DNA from: Allomuricauda sp. NBRC 101325
GTDB lineage: Bacteria > Bacteroidota > Bacteroidia > Flavobacteriales > Flavobacteriaceae
DNA: 64,000 nucleotides
Direction of reading: 5' to 3'
Assembly: GCF_030268205.1 (NCBI RefSeq)
Contig: NZ_BSQF01000006.1
Coordinates: 1 to 64,000, forward strand
In this document: positions 35,895 through 44,117 of the stretch, one piece after another
How positions within the stretch are numbered: the first letter of the stretch is position 1
Layout of the letters: each line of letters begins with the position of its first letter
Position numbers and translations under genes: made by a program
The notes under the pieces: generated by a model
The model's input: the letters and a program-made list of their open reading frames with translations, nothing else
Database searches by the model: none
Told to the model about the DNA's origin: nothing

Positions 35895-36881
35895 ATGAAA
35901 AATGCAAAGATTATAGCCTCGGGAATGTATGTTCCCGAGGACATATATACCAATGCCTATTTTAACGAGATCCTTGGTGAAGATGTAGACACCTGGTTAC
36001 GGGAAAATGTGGAAATTTATGAGCGAAGATGGTGCAAAGAAGGCGAGTCTACAGCTGATTTATGTGAAAAAGCAGCCAATTCCGCACTTAAAAATGCAGG
36101 AATGAAAGCTTCTGAGCTCGACCTTCTCATCATAGCCACCGACACACCCGAATACATCTCCCCTTCCACTGCCTCGGTGGTACAACATCGAATCGGAGCG
36201 GTAAATGCAGGAACTTTTGACCTGAATTCGGCATGTGCAGGTTTTGTGACCGCCACCGAAACTGCTGCTCACTACATTAAAAGTGGGGGACTGAAAAAAA
36301 TCATGGTGATCGGGGCCTATGGCATGAGCAAATATTTGGACAAAACGGATAAAAAAACGGTTACCCTTTTTGCCGATGGAGCGGGGGCTGTCATTATGAC
36401 CTCAACCGAAGAAAAAAACAAGGGACACCAAACAGGAAAATTAATTTCCAAAGGGGAATATGCCGACTGGATGGGGATTTATGCAGGAGGAACCAAACAC
36501 CCTTCCACGCACAATGTGATTGACCACAAAGACCATCAACTCAAGTTTGTAAAGAAGTTTCCACCCGAACTCAATCCGCAAATGTGGAGCATGTTGGCGA
36601 ATCATTTGGCTGAAAATATGGGGATTGCCATTTCAGAAGTGGACCAATTTTTAATTACCCAAATCAACATCAATGCCATTCGGGAGACCTTAAAACTTCT
36701 TGGCGCGCCAGAAGAAAAGGCATATACGGTTATGCACCATTACGGTTATACAGGATCAGCCTGTATTCCCATGGCGCTCCACAAGGCATGGGAAAATCAA
36801 AAAATCAAAGAAGGCGACACCTTATTTTTTATTGGCTCAGGTGGTGGATTGGCCTTTGCTGCAAATGCTTTTATACTGTAA
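35895..36881 (+). CDS. KAS III-like (FabH-related) protein with altered active site
   Basis: 328-residue thiolase-fold enzyme. The nucleophile Cys114 (DLNSACAGF) and the Gly-rich C-terminus (FFIGSGGGLAFA) are conserved. The FabH histidine and asparagine are not: PHQAN is ITQIN here (Thr255 in the His position) and HGNTSAAS is YGYTGSAC (Tyr285 in the Asn position). Decarboxylating condensation is therefore doubtful; acyl transfer, thioester hydrolysis or non-decarboxylating ligation is possible. It lies 20 bases after the TonB receptor and 12 bases before the ligase. Confidence 0.87.
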   Translation: MKNAKIIASGMYVPEDIYTNAYFNEILGEDVDTWLRENVEIYERRWCKEGESTADLCEKAANSALKNAGMKASELDLLIIATDTPEYISPSTASVVQHRIGAVNAGTFDLNSACAGFVTATETAAHYIKSGGLKKIMVIGAYGMSKYLDKTDKKTVTLFADGAGAVIMTSTEEKNKGHQTGKLISKGEYADWMGIYAGGTKHPSTHNVIDHKDHQLKFVKKFPPELNPQMWSMLANHLAENMGIAISEVDQFLITQININAIRETLKLLGAPEEKAYTVMHHYGYTGSACIPMALHKAWENQKIKEGDTLFFIGSGGGLAFAANAFIL

Positions 36882-36893
36882 CTTTAAAGTATT

Positions 36894-38387
36894 ATGATCA
36901 ACACCTTTGATTGGTTTAATAAATGGTCGGGCTACACCCCGAATAAAGTAGCTTTAAAGGATGCCGAATCGGGTAAGACCCTTACCTATGCACAAATCAA
37001 TAATGCTGCGAACAGTATTGCACATTATCTAAAAGATAAACATCAACTTGGCAAAGGAGACCGAATTGCCATTATTGCCGAAAACGAATTAACCCAAGTT
37101 TTGCTATTTGGAGCGGCACAAAAAACGGGGATTATATTGGTGCCCATCAATTATAGGTTGGCTCCAGCAGAGGTAGAATATTTATTGAATGATTCTGCTT
37201 CTTCATTAGTGCTGTATGATGAAAACTGTTATGATGTCCATGCCTTAAAACATAAGGCGGAATATGAACCTATTGCTCCATTTATTCATTTTGTTGAGGA
37301 TGAAGCCCCTGATTATTCGGTGAAATTGCATGAAGAGGATCCAATCTTTATTTTATATACCAGTGGAACCACCGGGTTTCCAAAAGGAACCTTGTACACC
37401 CACAAAATGTTGTTTTGGAACAGCATCAATACCGCACTTAGTTTGGTAATCAGCAGTGCCACCAAAACGCTGAACTGTATGCCCCTCTTCCACACAGGAG
37501 GATGGAATGTACTTTTAGCGCCTGTGCTGCATCATGGAGGCACCATCATCATGTTCAAAAAGTTTGATGCTGAAAAAATATTGAATTCCATTGTCTCGGA
37601 AAAACTGGATCTTTTTATGGGCGTTCCCACCATGCTTAAAATGATTGCCGAACTCCCACAATTTGATGCCACAGATATAAGCTTTCTCAACTACATTATC
37701 GTTGGAGGGGAAAGTATGCCCGTGCCCTTGATTCGAAAATACCACGATAAAGAGGTGCCCATTCGACAAGGTTATGGTTTAACAGAAGTTGGCCCTAACC
37801 TGACGTCCTTACACCAAAGCATGGCTGAAAAAAAGCAGGGATCCATTGGAAAGCCCAATTTTTATGTTCAAGTGCGTGTCGTGGATGACGAGGGCAAAGA
37901 ACTGCCACGAAACGAACCCGGAGAACTTTGGATTACAGGCCCGATGGTCACCCCTGGGTATTGGCAAAATCCAGAGGCCACACAAAACAGTATTGAAAAC
38001 GGCTGGTTTAAAACCGGTGATGTGGCCATTATGGATGAAGAGGGCTTTATTTTTATTGTTGATCGCAAAAAACACATGTACATCAGTGGTGGGGAAAATG
38101 TGTACCCCGTGGAAGTAGAACGTGTACTTTTACAGCACGAGTCCATAAACGAAGCCGTTGTCTTTGGGATTCCCCATGAAAAATGGGGTGAATGTGGAGC
38201 CGCCTTGATTGTGAAAGGTGCAGAAATATCAGAAGAAGAAATAAAAGCCTATTGCTTGGAAAATTTGGCCAAGTTCAAAGTGCCTTCCGAAATACATTTT
38301 ATCGATTCCGTACCTAAAGGCGATACGGGTAAAATTGACCGAAAGAACATGAAGAAAAACTTTATGGCCGAAAGAAATTTGATTTAA
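36894..38387 (+). CDS. AMP-dependent acyl-CoA ligase
   Basis: 497 residues of the adenylate-forming family: ILYTSGTTGFPKGTLYTH (P-loop, about 150-167), GYGLTEVG, GWFKTGD, DRKKHMYISGGENVYP and a C-terminal catalytic lysine in PKGDTGKIDRK. Activates a carboxylic acid with ATP and CoA. Substrate chain length or ring cannot be read from the motifs. Last gene of the operon; a strong terminator follows at 38431. Confidence 0.93.
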   Translation: MINTFDWFNKWSGYTPNKVALKDAESGKTLTYAQINNAANSIAHYLKDKHQLGKGDRIAIIAENELTQVLLFGAAQKTGIILVPINYRLAPAEVEYLLNDSASSLVLYDENCYDVHALKHKAEYEPIAPFIHFVEDEAPDYSVKLHEEDPIFILYTSGTTGFPKGTLYTHKMLFWNSINTALSLVISSATKTLNCMPLFHTGGWNVLLAPVLHHGGTIIMFKKFDAEKILNSIVSEKLDLFMGVPTMLKMIAELPQFDATDISFLNYIIVGGESMPVPLIRKYHDKEVPIRQGYGLTEVGPNLTSLHQSMAEKKQGSIGKPNFYVQVRVVDDEGKELPRNEPGELWITGPMVTPGYWQNPEATQNSIENGWFKTGDVAIMDEEGFIFIVDRKKHMYISGGENVYPVEVERVLLQHESINEAVVFGIPHEKWGECGAALIVKGAEISEEEIKAYCLENLAKFKVPSEIHFIDSVPKGDTGKIDRKNMKKNFMAERNLI

Positions 38388-38430
38388 AATTTTTGCTCAA
38401 ATTTTAATCTCATTCGATAGTTCAATCGAA

Positions 38431-38465
38431 AAAAAGGGCGGTAACCAAATGGCACCGCCCTTTTT
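38431..38465 (+). terminator. Terminator after the acyl-uptake operon
   Basis: AAAAAGGGCGGT (38431-38442) and ACCGCCCTTTTT (38454-38465) form a 12-base perfect stem with an A tract and a T tract. It separates the operon from the convergent gene at 38481 and probably works in both directions. Confidence 0.92.
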
Positions 38466-38480
38466 ACATTTTATATTGTC

Positions 38481-39260
38481 TTATTGAATTTGCAATTGGG
38501 AAACTTGCGCTCCCTGGGCATCAACCCCATTGTAATCGTTTACCATTTCCATCAAAGCGTTAAAAAACGCTGTATCGCAATTGGCTGCAAAGGCTGCTGG
38601 TTCTTGAAATTTTTCTCGAAACTCATAGCCGCCATCCAAAAATTTGGCCATCACTTCTTCATTGTCCCCAAACAAGGTTTTAAGGTTGGTACCCCAAATA
38701 TTTCTTGGGTTTTTGTCCTCATCTGTCTGAACCAATATTTCAAAATTGTTGGTCATAAAATTATAATGATCCTCACCTCCATTGAACCATGATTCAGAAA
38801 CTGGTTTGTAAATAAATCCGTTTTGGGTACGGTAATATCTTTTGTAGATTTTAATCTTACCATCGGTCACTTGCTCCAAAATAAAACGCTGTGGCAACAA
38901 ATCAATCTTTTTACCCGAATAAGTGTCCACATAGGTAATCCTTTTGAACCTTTTACCATTCTCTAGAGCAATACTTACTACATCTTTCTCTTTATACGTC
39001 TCAATGGATTTATTCTTGATTTTCTTCCCACTTGCATATTGTTTAAAGGTTTTTTCATCAATAGTGCTCAAACCTGACTGGAAACGATGGGGATTGCAGT
39101 AATCTATATAAATATAGGTATCAATGGACTTTCCGCTTTTTAGGGTAAGGGTACCCTTTTCATAGCCAGAACAAGTATAACTTTCTTGTCCTGTTACCAA
39201 ACTGTTGGTTAAAATGGTCACAAACAGTACGACCATCGTGTTAAATGTGTTAAGTTTCAT
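38481..39260 (-). CDS. Secreted protein, unknown
   Basis: 259 residues with a signal peptide (TMVVLFVTILTNSLVTGQ). The rest has alternating basic and hydrophobic strands (KRITYVDTYSGKKIDLLPQ) and an N-proximal block TCSGYEKGTLTLKSGKS. No named domain recognised; a periplasmic or surface location is likely. The ~100-base gap to the next gene shows no terminator. Confidence 0.7.
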   Translation of the reverse strand: MKLNTFNTMVVLFVTILTNSLVTGQESYTCSGYEKGTLTLKSGKSIDTYIYIDYCNPHRFQSGLSTIDEKTFKQYASGKKIKNKSIETYKEKDVVSIALENGKRFKRITYVDTYSGKKIDLLPQRFILEQVTDGKIKIYKRYYRTQNGFIYKPVSESWFNGGEDHYNFMTNNFEILVQTDEDKNPRNIWGTNLKTLFGDNEEVMAKFLDGGYEFREKFQEPAAFAANCDTAFFNALMEMVNDYNGVDAQGAQVSQLQIQ

Positions 39261-39366
39261 GGGGTTATAATTTGGTTATTTCAACTTATATAACCGAAAA
39301 ACAGGGCATTTCGTATACTTTAACCCCATAAAACCTACTCTTTCAGCATGTTTCAACCCTAATTAA

Positions 39367-41148
39367 TTACTTTCTACCCAAGGCTTTCAAGATTTTTTGA
39401 AAAATCTCAGAGTTTTCATACACCCCACTGAAATTATCAGCCTGTGGTCCATAAGCAAACAATGGCACCATAATTCCGGTATGGTCTACCGTTAAAAAAT
39501 CACCTTGCACCGTTCCCTCTTCCAAACTTCCCCCAACTATTCCGAATCCAGAGGTTTCGTGATCGGCAGTGATTACAACCAAGGTATTTCTATGGGCATC
39601 GGCAAACTTTAAAGCCTCGGCAATGGCATTATCAAAGTCCAACATTTCTTGAACAATATCCTTTGTGCTGTTCGAATGTCCTCCGTTGTCAATTTGCGCA
39701 CCTTCGACCAGCAAGAAAAAGGGCTCATTAGAATTCCCTAAAACTTCCAAACTTTTTTGAATGGCAGTTGGAAAAACTCTCCCCCTGTCATTTTCCATGG
39801 TTGGGGCTTTGTTGTCGCCCAAATAAATGGCGGTGGGTTTTTGATAGTCCTCGAAAGATTCCAATGTTTTTTCAGTAAAGACTTTATCAATGGTACCTTT
39901 TTCGTTTTTACCTCCCGCAATGAAAAAATCCAATTGACTTTTATTCAGATCCTCAACCAATCCCGGAGTATCATCACGTTCTACTCTATGGGCATAAAAC
40001 GAGGAGGGCGTAGCGCCAAATATCGCATCGGTGGTTACTATTGCCGTATGGAATCCACTACCCCCCAACACATCGACCAAATTGGTCATAGGTTTGCCTT
40101 CTGAATCTACTCCAATAGCCCGGTTATTTGTTTTATTACCAGTGGCCATTGCGGAAGCACCTGCTGCAGAATCGGTGATCAAATCATCGGCAGAAGCCGT
40201 ATTTACCAGACCAATGTTTTTTAATCCCGTAACCGTAAGATTTCCGCGATTGGCAATCATGGCCGAAGAGATCTGTGCCAACCCATTGCCATCCCCTATC
40301 ATTAAAATGATATTCTTCGGAGTTGACTTCTCGTCGTATGAAAACTTTGGTGCATAGACTTCATTTTTTTGCTCCAAATGAAATGTGTTTGCATCCAATT
40401 TGTCCAAGTATTGTTTTGCCAAGGCGGGATGATCCGTGTTGATATAGTCCACACCCATTTTACCCAATCTCGCCCAAGCTGTTTTGGTATCGGGAGTGGC
40501 CCAAAAACGAAAGGGTTTTCCAGCAGCTTTTGCCTTTTCGATGGCATTTGTAACCGCTTCTAAGTCTGGAGCTGTCATTCTTCCGTAGCCATTCCAAACG
40601 GAATAATTTTTAAAGCTTACGCTAACCAAGGCCACTTTAGTCAGGTCTATTTGGCTCAGTTCTTCCAAATTTTGATGGTCGAACCAAATAAAATCGGGAT
40701 ATCTTTTATAATCTGCTGGTTTTGGTCTATTGCCTGAAATCACAAACTTTACCTTACCACTTTCAATCAAAGTTGGATAACCTTCAATTACCTCAACCAA
40801 TTTTTCAAGAGTGACATAGGCTTCCGATTTTAGGTCGATGAGCAGTTGCACTTCTCTCAGTTTTCCGTCAGCTTCGAGACTCTTTAACCTATCCAAATAC
40901 AATTTTTTAAAGGTATAATCGGGATTGATTTCTTTTTCAGCGTGGGTCACATAAAGTTCGTTGTCCTTTAAAAACAAATCTGCTTCGATGGAAGATGCTC
41001 CATTGCTATAAGCGAACCAAAAGGGCAGCTCTTGAACATAATCGTTATGGGAATGGATTTTATAGATGGTCTGACCATAAGAAAGCTGCAAGGCAAAAAA
41101 ACAGATCAAACCTGCAACCATCAATTGTAATACTCTTTTTCTCATCAT
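39367..41148 (-). CDS. Fusion of GDPD/PI-PLC-like domain and alkaline phosphatase
   Basis: 593 residues with a signal peptide (about 1-25). Residues 28-250 look like a glycerophosphodiester phosphodiesterase / PI-PLC-like domain: HSHNDY (His32, His34), SIEADLF (Glu56, Asp58) and His69. Residues 278-593 are alkaline phosphatase: MIGDGNG (Asp286), nucleophile Ser327 in TDSAAGAS and VVITADHETSGFG. Such a fusion could first split a phosphodiester and then release phosphate. It overlaps the second phosphatase gene (41145) and follows SusC/SusD. Confidence 0.88.
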   Translation of the reverse strand: MMRKRVLQLMVAGLICFFALQLSYGQTIYKIHSHNDYVQELPFWFAYSNGASSIEADLFLKDNELYVTHAEKEINPDYTFKKLYLDRLKSLEADGKLREVQLLIDLKSEAYVTLEKLVEVIEGYPTLIESGKVKFVISGNRPKPADYKRYPDFIWFDHQNLEELSQIDLTKVALVSVSFKNYSVWNGYGRMTAPDLEAVTNAIEKAKAAGKPFRFWATPDTKTAWARLGKMGVDYINTDHPALAKQYLDKLDANTFHLEQKNEVYAPKFSYDEKSTPKNIILMIGDGNGLAQISSAMIANRGNLTVTGLKNIGLVNTASADDLITDSAAGASAMATGNKTNNRAIGVDSEGKPMTNLVDVLGGSGFHTAIVTTDAIFGATPSSFYAHRVERDDTPGLVEDLNKSQLDFFIAGGKNEKGTIDKVFTEKTLESFEDYQKPTAIYLGDNKAPTMENDRGRVFPTAIQKSLEVLGNSNEPFFLLVEGAQIDNGGHSNSTKDIVQEMLDFDNAIAEALKFADAHRNTLVVITADHETSGFGIVGGSLEEGTVQGDFLTVDHTGIMVPLFAYGPQADNFSGVYENSEIFQKILKALGRK

Positions 41149-42278
41149 TTTTGGTTTAATGCCTGGAACATTTTATGATAGATCTGGTTGTTTTCATAGA
41201 TTCCTTGAAAAATTTCCGCGCCTTTACCAGCTGCAAATACGGGAATAAGTTCCCCGCTGTGTTGATCGGTATTGAAATATACAGCTACTTTTTCGGGCAC
41301 TTCATTTTTTTCTCCGGTACTTTCATCAGTTTCATAATATTTACCAATACTGGCGCCTCCGGTTTCATGGTCTGCTGTAACCACTAATAATGTGTTTGGG
41401 TGCGCTTCCACATAATCCAAAACAACGCCAAGGGTTTTGTCAAAATCGGCCACTTCGGAAATCATCATTTCAGCATTTTTGGCATGACCGCCCCAGTCAA
41501 TGTAGGAACCTTCCACCATCATAAAAAATGGTTTGCCTTTTTGACCAAAATAATCCAATGCAGTTTGGGTCGCTTCAATTAAATAATCTCCCCTACCTTC
41601 AATTTTGGATGGGATTCCATCATCGGCCAAGATATAGGCATTCCTTTTTTTCAATGAAGTTTCGGACAGTTCAACGGTATCCAATTTATAATTGGCTTCT
41701 TCCAAAGCCATAAACAAATCCTTGCCATCTTCCCGTTGGTTGAAGAATTTTTTTCCTCCGCCTGCAAAAAAATCAACTTCGGAATTGACCAATTGTTCCG
41801 CAATGTCCTCATGTAAATCCCTATCGACCACATGGGCGTAGAAACTTGCAGGAGTGGCATGGGTAATGGAAGTAAGACTGATCAGCCCCGTTTGATAACC
41901 CTTTTCTTGAAGATTTTCCAAAATGGTTTCCTGCGGAATACTATCTACCGAAACACCGATGGCCCTTTTATAGGTTTTTTCACCAATGGCAAATGCAGTG
42001 GCACCGGCTGCAGAATCCGTGATTTCATATTTGAGGTCTGAAGTTTTGTGCAACCCGATACTTTTAAACCTAGAATAATTGGGAAGTGAATCGCCGAAAT
42101 AATAAGCCGTTGAGACTTGGGGCACTCCCATACCATCCCCAATCATAAAAATGATACTTAGGGGTTCTTCATTTTTTAAATCAACCTGATCTTGATTTTC
42201 TGTTTTTGATGAGCAAGCAGTTAAGGCCATCAAAATTACACAGCCAAGCTGTTTACGTAATTTTTTCATTTGTTCCAT
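41145..42278 (-). CDS. Alkaline phosphatase lipoprotein
   Basis: 377 residues. A lipoprotein signal (LGCVILMALTACSS) anchors it. The phosphatase core has FMIGDGMGVPQ (metal Asp48), nucleophile Ser89 in ITDSAAGAT and VVTADHETGGAS for the metal histidine. Releases phosphate from organic phosphomonoesters at the outer membrane or periplasm. ATG 42278 or 42269 may be the start. Downstream of susC-susD and overlapping the fusion gene by four bases, so all four form one operon. Confidence 0.92.
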   Translation of the reverse strand: MEQMKKLRKQLGCVILMALTACSSKTENQDQVDLKNEEPLSIIFMIGDGMGVPQVSTAYYFGDSLPNYSRFKSIGLHKTSDLKYEITDSAAGATAFAIGEKTYKRAIGVSVDSIPQETILENLQEKGYQTGLISLTSITHATPASFYAHVVDRDLHEDIAEQLVNSEVDFFAGGGKKFFNQREDGKDLFMALEEANYKLDTVELSETSLKKRNAYILADDGIPSKIEGRGDYLIEATQTALDYFGQKGKPFFMMVEGSYIDWGGHAKNAEMMISEVADFDKTLGVVLDYVEAHPNTLLVVTADHETGGASIGKYYETDESTGEKNEVPEKVAVYFNTDQHSGELIPVFAAGKGAEIFQGIYENNQIYHKMFQALNQK

Positions 42279-42302
42279 GCTATTCTATTGTTCTAAAAAT
42301 GT

Positions 42303-42330
42303 AAACGGCAAGGAAAAGACCTTGCCGTTT
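42303..42330. terminator. Hairpin between susD-like gene and phosphatase genes
   Basis: AAACGGCAAGG (42303-42313) and CCTTGCCGTTT (42320-42330) form a perfect 11-base stem with a 6-base loop. Reading in the gene direction (minus), ACATTTTTAG follows, so it can act as a partial terminator or a 3' stabiliser. Reduced phosphatase expression relative to susC-susD is the likely effect. Confidence 0.75.
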
Positions 42331-42352
42331 GTGCTAAAAAACCACACTATAA

Positions 42353-44098
42353 TCAATAGCCTTCATTCTGTTCCAAATATCCTTCTACGTTAGATGCTCC
42401 ATCAATGGCATCCTGAGGAATCGGGAACAATCTATGATAAACGTTGTCATCTGTTTTTTCGGTCCAAGCATCTTCGTAGTGACCAAAACGGATTTGATCT
42501 CCTCTTCTAAATCCTTCCCAATACAATTCAAATCCACGCTCACGGAACAATATTTCCAAATCAATCGCTCCTAAAGCTTCTGGAGTTTGTGCTGGACGGG
42601 CTGTTCTTGAGGTTCTTACCGTATTCACATCGGCAAGGGCACCTGCGTTATCCCCAGAGCGCAATTTTGCTTCGGCACGCATTAAATATATCTCTGCCAA
42701 ACGCATCATTACCAAATCCACGCTGGAATAGTTGTTACCATTGGGTGATGTATGGCTAAACTGGTATTTGGAAACACGGTACCCATTTCGGTGCAATCTA
42801 CCTTCATTGGTAAAGTCAACTTGCAAAGTATGGTTCACGTAATCTACATCTTTATCAGGTCCGTTACCTTTGGTTTGTATTACTGGATAAATTCTGTAAC
42901 CTTCATCACAGGTATAAAAAGAACCGTTTTCATCTTTTCTTGGCCCCCAAATTACCCCTCGGATAACACCTCTATTGATTTCAAACTCTTCCGCTGAGAT
43001 ACAGTAATAATGATCTTCATCATTATCTGGAGTAACTCCGGTCAAATCTTGAAGTTCGGCAGGAATCTGTTGGTTTTCCATAAAGAAACGGGCATCCATT
43101 TCCGCTGGATCTGCACCTCCGTAGGCATCTTCCCAAATTTGATAAAAATCAGAAGTCATGGCCGGACCATCTGTACCATCTGCACTTGGGAATTCTGGTC
43201 TCGGGAACCAAGAACCAGCCAAAGACCAATAGGCCCATCGACTATGCTCATTATTCATTACCCCGCGTTGATCCAAGGCAAAAATCAACTCTGGATTATC
43301 ATGATTTTCATCATTGAACAATTCAAAATACTCTGGGGACAAAGAAAAGTTACCTGAATTGATAATGTTGTCGGTATACTCGATTACCCTATCCATATCC
43401 TCTGCGGTAAAGTTCGGCGTACCATATGGATCACGATATACGGCGGCATTCAAGTTCAATCGAGCCAAAAAGCCCCAAACTGCAGATTGTGTGATTCTCC
43501 CAGGTCCTCTACTCGTATTGATCACATCAACCACAGACAAAAATTCACTTTCGATATAGTCAATGGCATCCTGACCTCTCAAGATTTCAGAAATCTCGTC
43601 TGAAGATTCTTTTTTGAACACCAATCCCCAGCTATCCAAGGTCAACATGTTCATATAAGCGCGAAGTGCGATCATTTCGTAAAGCGCTCCCTCGGCTTCC
43701 GTATTTCCCCCTTCAGCCAAAGGTCTCAAAACCTCAATAGCAGACAAGGTTCTTGAAATGTTCTTGGTCACTTCGTTCCATGAACTTCCTACCAAATCGT
43801 TGCTTGGCGAAATGTCATGGCTATGTGCTTCAAGAAATTTACCTCCGTCATACCAGTCAGTTCCTCCTCGATAGGGCAAAATAGCCTCATCGGATGGAAT
43901 CAATTGCATTCCGTAGTAATTGGTGTGCCTCCAGACCCATGCAATTTGCCCATAAGCAGGTGCAATGGCTCCACTTACGGCTTCCGCTTGGCCACTTCCT
44001 TCCAAGGATTCGTCAATAACTTCTTCTTCCAAATCGGTGCAACTAAAGTTGGAAAACAATCCAATTCCCAATAGTGCGATTATTATTTTGTGCTTCAT
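42353..44098 (-). CDS. SusD/RagB family outer-membrane lipoprotein
   Basis: 581 residues. Lipobox FSNFSC (signal peptide MKHKIIIALLGIGLFSNFSC), then an SusD N-terminal domain and a C-terminal RagB/SusD helix set (MRLAEIYLMRAEAKLRSGD..., FRERGFELYWEGFRRGDQIRFG), the diagnostic ending. The surface lid that holds the substrate over the SusC barrel. Binding preference is unknown, though the neighbours suggest phosphoesters. Starts 19 bases after the susC-like gene. Confidence 0.94.
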   Translation of the reverse strand: MKHKIIIALLGIGLFSNFSCTDLEEEVIDESLEGSGQAEAVSGAIAPAYGQIAWVWRHTNYYGMQLIPSDEAILPYRGGTDWYDGGKFLEAHSHDISPSNDLVGSSWNEVTKNISRTLSAIEVLRPLAEGGNTEAEGALYEMIALRAYMNMLTLDSWGLVFKKESSDEISEILRGQDAIDYIESEFLSVVDVINTSRGPGRITQSAVWGFLARLNLNAAVYRDPYGTPNFTAEDMDRVIEYTDNIINSGNFSLSPEYFELFNDENHDNPELIFALDQRGVMNNEHSRWAYWSLAGSWFPRPEFPSADGTDGPAMTSDFYQIWEDAYGGADPAEMDARFFMENQQIPAELQDLTGVTPDNDEDHYYCISAEEFEINRGVIRGVIWGPRKDENGSFYTCDEGYRIYPVIQTKGNGPDKDVDYVNHTLQVDFTNEGRLHRNGYRVSKYQFSHTSPNGNNYSSVDLVMMRLAEIYLMRAEAKLRSGDNAGALADVNTVRTSRTARPAQTPEALGAIDLEILFRERGFELYWEGFRRGDQIRFGHYEDAWTEKTDDNVYHRLFPIPQDAIDGASNVEGYLEQNEGY

Positions 44099-44117
44099 TT
44101 TTGAAGTGTTTTGTAGA

